From an uncultured Monoglobus sp. (GTDB lineage: Bacteria; Bacillota; Clostridia; Monoglobales; Monoglobaceae): 54,529 nucleotides of DNA. The position numbers were made by a program, and so were the translations under genes. The DNA is taken from the NCBI GenBank assembly GCA_947585115.1, contig CANPWW010000006.1, forward strand, positions 1 to 54,529, in the 5' to 3' direction. Under the pieces are notes generated by a model. That model did not search any database. It was not told the origin of the DNA and saw only the letters and a program-made list of their open reading frames with translations. This document shows, in pieces, positions 7,482 through 14,992 of the stretch; within the stretch, counting starts at the first letter, position 1, and every line of letters starts with the position of its first letter.

Positions 7482-8714
7482 ATGGAACCTAACGAATTTA
7501 GCAGCATGACGCGTCAAAGCGCGCATATAACAACTCTTGAGCACAGAAACGAGCTCAGCAAAAGAGAAAAATTTATAAGAAGGCTCCTGCTCGGAAGCAG
7601 GGATTTCAATCCCAAGATCTCGGCGGAGCTGGGAATAAGAATGACGTCGCGGTACTTTACCGTGATCCTTGTCAGAATAAACCGCGGAGATGATGTGGCG
7701 CTGTCCGACATTCCGAACATTATCTACGCCATACGCAATATAGGCGAGGAGCTTTACGGCGCGTTTTCGGAGTGCTACGGCGCGGAGTTCGAGGCGATGA
7801 CGGTGGGATTTTTGCTCAACCACGGCTCGGATCTTTCGTTTATCCGCGAGCAGTCGCAGGATTTCAAGCGGCACATTGTCGAGCTTTTCGGGCTCAACAC
7901 AACGCTGTCGTTCTGCACGTCGGGCAGCTGCGTCCCCGACGAGTGCTCAAAGCTTTACAAAAACGCCCGCACGGCCATGCTCTACAGGCTCTCGTTCAAG
8001 CCCTACTCGATCATAAATTACGACGACACGCTTTCGATGTCCAGGCTCAGCTGCGAGTATCCGTCGCTGCTTGAGCGGGAGATATTCGAGTGCGTTCAGT
8101 CACGCGACGAGATCGCGCTCAGCAGAGCGGTCTCGGCCTTTATCGGAACGATCGACAATATGTCATACGACACGATCGTGCTGCATACCGCGCGGCTGCT
8201 GCTGGCGGTCGACGGCATGATAGTTTCCGAAAAAGACGACGGCGAGTTCTCCGACGGCAGCATAATAGAGGCGCTCACCGCGCTTGAGTCGATCGACGAT
8301 CTGATCGCGTTTGTGGAAAAACGCTGCAAAAGGGTCATGAAGATCATTCAGATGTCGAAGTCCGACACAAAAAAGGATTTTATAGTGCTGGCTATCCTTA
8401 AATATATAAACGAGAATTATACAGACTCGTCTCTGTCGGTCGAGGTCATCGCGGCCAACGTCAACCGCAGCTCTAATTATATCAGAAGCATATTCAAAAA
8501 GAGCCAGGGCATATCCATATCGGAATACCTGACCCGCAAGAGGTTCGACCAGGTTTGCAAAATGCTGATCGAAACCAATCTGACCGCCCGCGATATAGGC
8601 AAAGAGGTGGGCCTCAATTCGGGAAGCTATTTTTACACATCGTTTAAAAAGTACACCGGCCTCACTCCCGACGCCTATCGAAAGGCTCACAGGGCGCAGA
8701 ATTTCGAGCTGTAG
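7482..8714 (+). CDS. AraC-family transcriptional regulator with GGDEF-like N-terminal region
   Basis: A 410-residue regulator. The last ~110 residues are an AraC double helix-turn-helix: VEVIAANVNRSSNYIRSIFKKSQGISISEYLTRKRF for the first helix pair, then the typical ARDIGKEVGLNSGSYFYTSFKKYTGLTPDAYR. Residues about 30-190 look like the degenerate GGDEF-type domain seen in YesN-like regulators of carbohydrate loci (FTVILVRI, an AMLYR helix, IINYDD). There is no receiver domain or cupin. The ATG at 7482 is preferred over an upstream TTG (7461) because AAAGGCGG lies 7 bp before it. It probably controls the adjacent glycosidase/isomerase genes; that is inference from position. Confidence 0.85.
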   Translation: MEPNEFSSMTRQSAHITTLEHRNELSKREKFIRRLLLGSRDFNPKISAELGIRMTSRYFTVILVRINRGDDVALSDIPNIIYAIRNIGEELYGAFSECYGAEFEAMTVGFLLNHGSDLSFIREQSQDFKRHIVELFGLNTTLSFCTSGSCVPDECSKLYKNARTAMLYRLSFKPYSIINYDDTLSMSRLSCEYPSLLEREIFECVQSRDEIALSRAVSAFIGTIDNMSYDTIVLHTARLLLAVDGMIVSEKDDGEFSDGSIIEALTALESIDDLIAFVEKRCKRVMKIIQMSKSDTKKDFIVLAILKYINENYTDSSLSVEVIAANVNRSSNYIRSIFKKSQGISISEYLTRKRFDQVCKMLIETNLTARDIGKEVGLNSGSYFYTSFKKYTGLTPDAYRKAHRAQNFEL

Positions 8715-8764
8715 CGGGCATGAGCGGATTTTTTAAAAAAATTTGCAATATTTGAAAAAAACTC

Positions 8765-8793
8765 TTGCATTTTGTGTTTGAGTGTGCTATAAT
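8765..8793 (+). promoter_or_regulatory. secG promoter
   Basis: TTGCAT and a perfect TATAAT are 17 bp apart, about 70 bp upstream of secG. Confidence 0.75.
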
Positions 8794-8863
8794 CTAGAAT
8801 ACTGATGTTTAGCAAACACTGTAATATATTACTATACGCGCGGCGTATAAGGAGGAAGTTTAA

Positions 8864-9421
8864 ATGATAACAGCTTTGGTTATTGTACATGTAATTATCG
8901 CTCTGGTGCTCACGGTCATCGTGCTCATGCAGCACGGCAGGCAGCAGGGCTTGTCCGGCGCTATCGCCGGCGGCGCCGAAACATTTTTCGGCAAGAATAA
9001 AGGCAGAACGATTGACGCCATGCTCCGTAAATTCACGGCGGTGTTCGCCATACTGTTCATTCTGTCGTCCATCGTTTTGACATACGTCTCGATCCGTCAG
9101 GCCAATCTTGAGGACGAAGCGGCCGAGGAGAGCAATCCCGACGCGAGCCAGTCGATGAACGTGACTGTTGACGAAAACGGAAACTTGGTCGACGAGAGCG
9201 GCAATATTGTTATGAGCGCCGAGGATATGGCGGCTCAGCAGGCGGAAGCCGAAACCGAGGACGCAGCGGCGGGCGAGGCTGAAGGCGCTGCGGATGCGGC
9301 CGAGGGCGCGGCTGATGAGGCTGCGGGCGCGGTTGACGAAGCAGCGGACGCGGCAGCGGGAGCGGCCGATCAGGCAGCCGACGCGGCTCAGCAGGCGGCA
9401 GGCGAGGCTGCTGCCGAGTAA
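8864..9421 (+). CDS. secG: SecG preprotein translocase subunit with long Ala/acidic tail
   Basis: SecG supports protein export through SecYE. Residues 1-80 are a normal SecG: membrane segment 1 (about 2-20, ending in IVLMQHGRQQG), the conserved GLSGAIAGGAETFFGK loop, and membrane segment 2 (about 55-77). Usual SecG proteins stop near residue 80. Here a further ~105 residues follow, first an Asn/Asp/Glu-rich part and then an almost pure Ala/Glu/Asp/Gly stretch (repeated AADAAEGAAD-like units) to the end. No frameshift is evident. Start ATG lies 8 bp after GGAGG. It is a single-gene unit with its own promoter and terminator. Confidence 0.93.
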   Translation: MITALVIVHVIIALVLTVIVLMQHGRQQGLSGAIAGGAETFFGKNKGRTIDAMLRKFTAVFAILFILSSIVLTYVSIRQANLEDEAAEESNPDASQSMNVTVDENGNLVDESGNIVMSAEDMAAQQAEAETEDAAAGEAEGAADAAEGAADEAAGAVDEAADAAAGAADQAADAAQQAAGEAAAE

Positions 9422-9446
9422 AAGAGTATAAAATACAGAACTTAAA

Positions 9447-9475
9447 GGGTAGGCTTTCCGCCTACCCGTTTTGTT
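9447..9475 (+). terminator. secG terminator
   Basis: GGGTAGGC and GCCTACCC form an 8-bp stem around a 5-nt loop, followed by GTTTTG. Confidence 0.85.
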
Positions 9476-9510
9476 CAAAGAATAATAATTTATTTTAGGA
9501 AGTGATACCA

Positions 9511-10461
9511 ATGAAAGACACAAAGCTTTTTGTGGTTATGCCTTGCTACAACGAGGAGGAAGTGCTTGGTGAAACGTCGTCGCGCATGCGCGGGCTTTTC
9601 GCCAAAATGGAGGGCGAGGGCCTTATTTCTCCCGAAAGCAAGATCGTTATGGTGGACGACGGCAGCCGAGACAAGACCTGGAGCATAATAAGCGGTCTTT
9701 GCGACAGCGACAGCATATTCCGCGGAATTAAGCTGGCGCACAATTCGGGACACCAGCGCGCTCTGCTGGCGGGTCTTATGACCGTCAAGGACGAGTGCGA
9801 CTGCGCGGTTTCGATCGACGCGGACTTGCAGGACGATATAAACGCGATCCCCGAGATGGTGAAAAAATTCGACGGCGGCTGCGACGTGGTTTACGGCGTG
9901 CGCAGCAAACGCAAGACCGACACCTTCTTCAAGCGTTTCACCGCCGAGGGCTACTATAAGTTTTTGGCGTCCATGGACACCGAGGTCGTTTTCAACCATG
10001 CCGACTACCGTTTGATGAGCCGAAGGGCGCTGAACGCTCTCAGTGAGTACAAAGAGGCGAATCTGTTTCTGCGCGGCATAGTGCCCGCTATCGGCTTTAA
10101 GAGCGACAGCGTTTACTATGAGCGCGCCGAGAGATTCGCGGGCGAGAGCAAATACCCGCTCAAAAAGATGCTGGCGCTCGCGTTTGACGGAATAACCTCC
10201 TTCAGCATCAAGCCGATCAGGATCGTCGGCTGGGCCGGAATGCTCGTGTGCGCCGCGGCCATAATCGCGGCGATATACACTCTTGTCAGCAAATTCTTCG
10301 GAAATTCCTCGGTCGGCTGGGCCTCGCTGATGTGCTCGATCTGGTTCCTGGGCGGAGTTCAGCTGGTGTCGATCGGCGTTATAGGCGAGTATATCGGCAA
10401 GACCTACAGAGAGACAAAGGCCCGTCCCAGATTCATAGTTGAGGAATATAAAAAGAAGTAA
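9511..10461 (+). CDS. Family 2 glycosyltransferase, polyprenyl-phosphate (GtrB/DPM1-like) type
   Basis: A 316-residue membrane-bound GT2 enzyme. The N-terminal GT-A fold shows the entry motif VVMPCYNEEEVL, the nucleotide-binding VDDGSRDKTW, and the DxD-type SIDADLQDD near residue 100. Two C-terminal membrane segments (about 228-252 and 264-288) are the hallmark of enzymes that load a sugar onto undecaprenyl or dolichyl phosphate. The lipid-linked sugar would feed wall polymer or protein glycosylation. ATG 9511 is chosen over GTG 9502 because TAGGA is correctly spaced for the former. Substrate unknown. Confidence 0.88.
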   Translation: MKDTKLFVVMPCYNEEEVLGETSSRMRGLFAKMEGEGLISPESKIVMVDDGSRDKTWSIISGLCDSDSIFRGIKLAHNSGHQRALLAGLMTVKDECDCAVSIDADLQDDINAIPEMVKKFDGGCDVVYGVRSKRKTDTFFKRFTAEGYYKFLASMDTEVVFNHADYRLMSRRALNALSEYKEANLFLRGIVPAIGFKSDSVYYERAERFAGESKYPLKKMLALAFDGITSFSIKPIRIVGWAGMLVCAAAIIAAIYTLVSKFFGNSSVGWASLMCSIWFLGGVQLVSIGVIGEYIGKTYRETKARPRFIVEEYKKK

Positions 10462-10519
10462 AATATTTCCATTATTATGAATTTTATATTAAATTTCTAT
10501 TAATAATAATGCCTCTTTG

Positions 10520-10548
10520 TTGAGAAAACAAGAAAAATGTGTTATAAT
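10520..10548 (+). promoter_or_regulatory. Promoter of the SLH/M15-like gene
   Basis: TTGAGA and TATAAT are 17 bp apart, about 55 bp upstream of the GTG start. Confidence 0.75.
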
Positions 10549-10601
10549 TAGATTTATGTTTTACACGGAAATTTATTATTGATTATTAGAGAGGTGTTTT
10601 T

Positions 10602-12032
10602 GTGAAAAAGACAATTACCGCGGTTTTGCTGACGCTTTGTCTGCTGGCATCAAGCCTCGGCGCCTATGCCTATGACCCCAACTGGTGGGCGACTGACACG
10701 GTAAAGGGCGCGATGGACTACAGCCTTATTTCCACGGAATACGGCAAAAAGCCTTATACCGACGCCATAAACAGGCTTGATTTTATAAACGTGGCGGTCA
10801 ATATCTACGCCACGATAACAGCCGAGAACGTGTCGTCAAACGCGTATAACCCGTTTATTGATACCGACAACGCCTTCCCCAATATGGCGTACTACGCGGG
10901 TATCATCAGCGGCGACGGCGAGGGGCACTTCTTCCCCGCGAACTTCATAACGCGCGAGGAAATGTGCAAGGTCATAACCAGCACGCTGTCTGCGGCGGGC
11001 GTTTTGGGCCCGTATTTTCCGTCGAGCGGAGTGTTTGACGATATCCAGGACGCGTGGCAGATCGACTCGTGGGCCAGGGACTATGTGGCGTTCATGCTCG
11101 ACAACGACTTGATGGCGGGATATGAGGGCCTGTTCAAGCCCCTTGATTATGTCTCCCGCGAGGAAGCGGCGATCATAGCCTATCGCTGCTTCGTAAAATA
11201 CGGCAGAGACGTCGACGGACAGATACAGTCGGCGCTCAAAGAGGGAACCGACTCGAACGGCAGACGCATCTATACGCTCGAGAAAACCGTAATGCAGAGC
11301 AACGGCACGGTCATAGCGCTGCGCAACGCGCCCGACAAGACCCTCGTCACACCCGGCGGAGAGATCGTGGGCGGAGGCAGTGAGCCGGTGGTCGAGACCG
11401 ATCCCCTGCCCGCTCCCGACGGAACCGGAGGCTTCGCGGCAAGCGGCACGCCGCTTCAGGTGCCCGACGCGAACGGACTTTATCAGCTCAAGACCTATTC
11501 CGAGACGCTCGCGACCGGCGAGGCTATGGACAAAGAGATGAGAATATTCGGCGATCTGGGAATCAGATACACCACAATGGAGGAAGCCGACGCTCACATG
11601 ACGGAAGTCACGGTGCCCGTTTGGGAGCTGCCCGACGGAGCGACCGAGCTGCAGACCGGCTGGCGGACGTTTAAGATCAACACGGTATTAAAAGACGACG
11701 TTGTGGCGATATTCAACGAGATATACAACTCGCCCACAAAGCCGCCGATCAAGGATGTGGCCGGATACGCGTGGAGAAGCGCGCTTTCGGGCGGCAGTCT
11801 GCCCGAGAACAACTACGGCACGGTCCTTGACATAAACTACAACGAGAACTACTGCGTCTACAAGAGCGGACAGCAGATAGGAACCTTCTATGACCCCGAC
11901 AACTCGATATTCTCGTTTGCTCCGACCGGCGCGGTCGTGCAGACCTTCGCCAAGTACGGATGGCTCTGGGGCGGCAACGCCTGGGTGAGCGGAACTGTCA
12001 ATTACATGCACTTTACATATTTGGGCAAATAA
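10602..12032 (+). CDS. S-layer homology protein with C-terminal M15-like (D,D-carboxypeptidase) domain
   Basis: A 476-residue exported protein: signal peptide (1-23, ending in GAYA), about three SLH repeats (24-88, 89-131, 146-203) that bind secondary wall polymer, a Gly/Pro-rich linker, and a C-terminal domain (about 300-476) like peptidase M15, which trims cell-wall stem peptides. The domain keeps GTVLDINYNENY, the aromatic WLWGG, and YMHF near the end. At the spot where M15 relatives carry the first zinc ligand (His in S-x-H-x-x-G) this protein has Asn403; Asp410 and His470 remain. It may be a non-catalytic wall-binding version. The start is GTG 10602 behind AGAGAGG. Confidence 0.82.
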   Translation: MKKTITAVLLTLCLLASSLGAYAYDPNWWATDTVKGAMDYSLISTEYGKKPYTDAINRLDFINVAVNIYATITAENVSSNAYNPFIDTDNAFPNMAYYAGIISGDGEGHFFPANFITREEMCKVITSTLSAAGVLGPYFPSSGVFDDIQDAWQIDSWARDYVAFMLDNDLMAGYEGLFKPLDYVSREEAAIIAYRCFVKYGRDVDGQIQSALKEGTDSNGRRIYTLEKTVMQSNGTVIALRNAPDKTLVTPGGEIVGGGSEPVVETDPLPAPDGTGGFAASGTPLQVPDANGLYQLKTYSETLATGEAMDKEMRIFGDLGIRYTTMEEADAHMTEVTVPVWELPDGATELQTGWRTFKINTVLKDDVVAIFNEIYNSPTKPPIKDVAGYAWRSALSGGSLPENNYGTVLDINYNENYCVYKSGQQIGTFYDPDNSIFSFAPTGAVVQTFAKYGWLWGGNAWVSGTVNYMHFTYLGK

Positions 12033-12119
12033 ATCCCGATACGGCTCAGCCTTTGGGGAAGCTTGCCCCAAACGGACAATAAAGCCGAAGTATATGTCAA
12101 AAAAACCTGTTATTTTCGC

Positions 12120-12148
12120 TTGAAAAACAGAGGAAAGCATGGTATAAT
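12120..12148 (+). promoter_or_regulatory. Promoter of the pectate lyase operon
   Basis: TTGAAA and TATAAT are 17 bp apart. Transcription would start near 12155, giving a ~175-nt leader before the first lyase start codon. Confidence 0.8.
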
Positions 12149-12150
12149 TA

Positions 12151-12265
12151 TGAGGAATTTGGGGAGTAGCATGCGGCGCGTGCCGTCGCGGACCTCGTCA
12201 TCACGGAATTTTGATGATTCCCGGGGCCGCGGTTCATAACGAATTTGCGAGACTGTAATTCAAGG
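12151..12265 (+). ncRNA. yybP-ykoY (Mn2+) riboswitch aptamer in pectate lyase leader
   Basis: The leader carries the signature parts of the yybP-ykoY aptamer in order: GGGGAGTAGC (12161-12170); a first hairpin (CGGC/GCCG, 12173-12184); a helix GCGGaCC/GGCCGC (12188-12194 with 12225-12230) enclosing the internal-loop motifs CGTCA (12196-12200) and CCGG (12221-12224) and a GGAA/TTCC-capped hairpin; and a closing GCGAGAC (12247-12253), the equivalent of the usual GCAAGACC. GAATT (12155-12159) pairs with AATTC (12257-12261) as P1. The 3' strand of P1 is also the 5' arm of the following terminator, so ligand binding should switch expression on. This RNA class is known to sense Mn2+ and normally controls Mn exporters. 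Assignment is by eye. Confidence 0.8.
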
Positions 12266-12306
12266 GTTTATTTGCGTGCCCTTGGATTATGGTCTCTTTT
12301 GTTTTT
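12249..12306 (+). terminator. Conditional terminator (riboswitch expression platform)
   Basis: 12249-12266 pairs with 12279-12296 over 18 bp (three G-U pairs, no mismatch) around a 12-nt loop, followed by TTTTGTTTTTG. It ends only ~13 nt before the ribosome binding site of the first pectate lyase. Because its 5' arm overlaps the aptamer's closing helix, it can form only when the aptamer is open. Confidence 0.88.
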
Positions 12307-12331
12307 GAAATTTTTTGCAGGAGGAATATAT

Positions 12332-14974
12332 ATGAAAAAGTTGATCGCTCTGTTTTTGTGTATGGCGCTGTGTCTTTCGCCGACGGTTCTCGCGGCGCCG
12401 CAGGATGCTGCCGCGGAAGCCGACAAGCTCATCGCCTTCCCCGGCGCGGAGGGCGGCGGAATGTACACCACAGGCGCCAGAGCCGCGTCAAAGCCCGAGG
12501 TCTATCACGTTAATAATTTTGGGGACAGCGGTACGGGCACGTTCCGAGACGCGGTCTCAAAAGAGAATAGGATAATCGTGTTTGACAAAGGCGGAAAGAT
12601 CGAGCTTAGATCGCCGATCAATATCTCAAAAAAGAATCTGACTATTCTGGGCCAGACCGCGCCGGGCGGCGGCGTCTGCATTTCGGGCGCTCCGGTCAAG
12701 GTCAGCGCCGACAACATAATCATGCGCTATCTCAGGTTCCGTATGGGCGTATACAGCGAGGTCGACAAAAAGTATGACGACGACGCGCTGGGCGGCACAA
12801 GCAGCACATCGAATCTGATCGTCGACCATTGCAGCATGAGCTGGTCCACCGACGAGTGCTGCTCGTTCTACGCGATAAAGGATTCCACGATCCAGTGGTG
12901 CATCATGACCGAGCCCCTCAACCGCTCGATACACGACGAGGGCAGCGGCATAGAGGCCCACGGATACGGCGGCATCTGGGGCGGCGTCAACGTCTCGTAC
13001 CACCACAACATGGTGTCAAGCGCCAACAGCCGCTTTCCCCGAGTGGGCACAAGCGAGACGGTCAGCTCCTACAAGGGCGGCAAGGACACCGAGAGCCTGC
13101 TCGATATCCGAAACAACGTGTTCTACAACTGGAACGGCAACAGCTCCTACGGCGGCGAGAACGGCGTGCGCGTGAACTTGGTTTCGAATTACTATAAAGA
13201 GGGCCCCGCCAGCAGCTCGATCAACAGATTTTATGAGATGTACGGCGGCAGCAAGGGCGGTAAGTCAAAATGGGGCACCGATATAGCCGTTGACGGAAAT
13301 TATTATGCCTCTAAAAACAGTCAGTCGTCCGCGGTCAGAGCGATAAACGAGGACAACACAAAGGGCGTTGACACAAGAGACTGCAAAACCTACAATATAG
13401 AGAGATACGACGAGACAATAGCCGGAACAACGACAAACCACACGCAGTATATCCGCGAATATCCTATCGGCACTCACTCCGCCGAGCAAGCCTTTAATCT
13501 TGTGCTCGAGCACGCGGGCGACAGCCTAAAGCGCGACGCGGTCGATGAGCGTGCGGTAAACGACGCGAGAGCAGGGACAGCCGAAATGGGCAATAACGGA
13601 ATAATTGACCTGGCGCATCTCAAGAAGATGCCGGCCATAACATACAGCTCCGGACCCGCGCCCGAGGACACCGACGGCGACGGAATGTCCGACGAGTATG
13701 AGAAGGACCATGGGCTCGATAAAAACAAGGACGACGCGCTCGGTAAGACGAGCGAGGGCTACTTCAATATAGAGGCGTACGCCAACTGGCTGGCCGAGGG
13801 CAACGAGCTGGAGATCCCTCCGATGTCAACCCTTGACCCCAATCAGCCCACTCCCACACCTTCGCCAACGCCTACGCCGACGCCGATACCGAGACACAAT
13901 ATAACGGTCGATGAGAACATGCAAAACGGATCGATCGAGATAAACGGAGTTTCGAGCCGAACGGTAACATGGGACGCCGCCGAGCACGCGGGCGAGATCG
14001 GCGGCAAAAAAACCTACAGCCTGAACGGCTCCGAGGGCAGCGACGGCACTCTGACAATATACGATGAGGCGACGACCCTTGAGGAGTACGACGGAGTGAA
14101 GGTGGCGAGGGCCGACAGCGGATCAAACGCGAATACCGAGGGCAAACCGTTTACGGGCGGCGAGGAGCCGAGCGGCTCAATATTTATGGCGAGCCCGGGC
14201 GTGGACGGCACTATGCGAATGGATGTGTTTGTATACGGCGGCAGCAGCGCTAAAACGGTACACATTTATGACAACTCGGCGAACAAAGACCTGTACACAG
14301 AGGGGATTGCCCAAAGGGGCGTGTATTCGTTTGAGTTTGAGTGCAAGGCGGGAAATAAATACTACGCGTGGATCGACGGCTCAAAACTGGGCCTCAAGAG
14401 CGTGACCGTGACAGGAGGCGGCGGAGCCTCCGCCAGAGTCGGCGAGACCGTGAATATCACGACCGTGCCGAACAGCGGCTATAAGGCCCACGGGATATAC
14501 ACGAGACCGGAGACCGAAACGCGCATGCTCGCGGAAAACAGCTTTTCGTTCATAATGCCCGACAGCGACGTGGTCGTCGGCGCGGAATTCAAGGACGAGT
14601 CGCTGCCTCTGCCAACACCCGATCCCACGGCCGCGCCTACCGCCGCGCCCGAGCCGACGGAAACTCCGGCCGCGACCGAAAAACCCGACGCGAAACCCGA
14701 TCATCTCTATGAGATCGCGGACTGCGGATTCGGCGGCGACGGAAAGATCAATATTGACCTGAAATATTACGGAGACGGCTCCGACAGAGCCAAGCTGATA
14801 ATCGCGTCATACGGCGGCAGCGGAGCCCTCGCGGACACAAAAATGTACGACATAACAGGCGGCGATATTTCGGCGGTCGATTATAAAAAGCCCGAAAGCG
14901 GAAGCATAAAAATCTATATTTGGAATTTTGAGACGCTGAGCCCGATGGCGGAAGCGTATGAAAAACAGCTTTAG
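12332..14974 (+). CDS. Secreted PL1-type pectate lyase, multidomain (first copy)
   Basis: An 880-residue exported pectate lyase. In order: signal peptide (1-22); a right-handed parallel beta-helix of PL1 type (about 30-420) opening with FPGAEGGGMYTTGARA and carrying LTILGQTAPGGG, VDHCSMSWSTDE and the SRFPRV segment with the likely catalytic arginine; a TSP3-like Ca-binding strip DTDGDGMSDEYEK (near 446); a Thr/Pro linker (504-522); a CBM-like beta-sandwich (523-690); an InlB-like repeat (about 695-755); a second linker; and the C-terminal ~90-residue module ending in IYIWNFETLSPM. It cleaves de-esterified pectin outside the cell by beta-elimination. ATG 12332 follows AGGAGG; an in-frame upstream start at 12245 lies inside the riboswitch and is rejected. 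Confidence 0.9.
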   Translation: MKKLIALFLCMALCLSPTVLAAPQDAAAEADKLIAFPGAEGGGMYTTGARAASKPEVYHVNNFGDSGTGTFRDAVSKENRIIVFDKGGKIELRSPINISKKNLTILGQTAPGGGVCISGAPVKVSADNIIMRYLRFRMGVYSEVDKKYDDDALGGTSSTSNLIVDHCSMSWSTDECCSFYAIKDSTIQWCIMTEPLNRSIHDEGSGIEAHGYGGIWGGVNVSYHHNMVSSANSRFPRVGTSETVSSYKGGKDTESLLDIRNNVFYNWNGNSSYGGENGVRVNLVSNYYKEGPASSSINRFYEMYGGSKGGKSKWGTDIAVDGNYYASKNSQSSAVRAINEDNTKGVDTRDCKTYNIERYDETIAGTTTNHTQYIREYPIGTHSAEQAFNLVLEHAGDSLKRDAVDERAVNDARAGTAEMGNNGIIDLAHLKKMPAITYSSGPAPEDTDGDGMSDEYEKDHGLDKNKDDALGKTSEGYFNIEAYANWLAEGNELEIPPMSTLDPNQPTPTPSPTPTPTPIPRHNITVDENMQNGSIEINGVSSRTVTWDAAEHAGEIGGKKTYSLNGSEGSDGTLTIYDEATTLEEYDGVKVARADSGSNANTEGKPFTGGEEPSGSIFMASPGVDGTMRMDVFVYGGSSAKTVHIYDNSANKDLYTEGIAQRGVYSFEFECKAGNKYYAWIDGSKLGLKSVTVTGGGGASARVGETVNITTVPNSGYKAHGIYTRPETETRMLAENSFSFIMPDSDVVVGAEFKDESLPLPTPDPTAAPTAAPEPTETPAATEKPDAKPDHLYEIADCGFGGDGKINIDLKYYGDGSDRAKLIIASYGGSGALADTKMYDITGGDISAVDYKKPESGSIKIYIWNFETLSPMAEAYEKQL
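14704..14971 (+). other. Shared C-terminal module (pectate lyase 1)
   Basis: About 90 residues with the pattern hydrophobic-IA-x-Y-x(3)-GALxxxKMYDIT ... IKIYIWN-x(5)-SPM. It is homologous by eye to the ends of pectate lyase 2 (17671-17935), the left-edge protein (724-1003) and the giant protein (46477-46800, minus). Confidence 0.7.
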
Positions 14975-14992
14975 CATTACGGAGGAGAAAAG

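Noticed and set aside
12052-12072. TTTGGGG...CCCCAAA hairpin after the SLH gene taken as a terminator
   Set aside because: No T-run follows, so it is not called; it could only weakly pause transcription.
12245-12331. N-terminal extension of the first pectate lyase
   Set aside because: It would run through the terminator stem of the riboswitch and place 29 non-signal residues before a perfect signal peptide; ATG 12332 has AGGAGG.
13668-13760. DTDGDGMSDEYEK strip of the pectate lyases considered as a dockerin
   Set aside because: Only one Ca-binding strip of TSP3 type, lying inside the PL1 C-terminal part; dockerins need two duplicated 22-residue loops.
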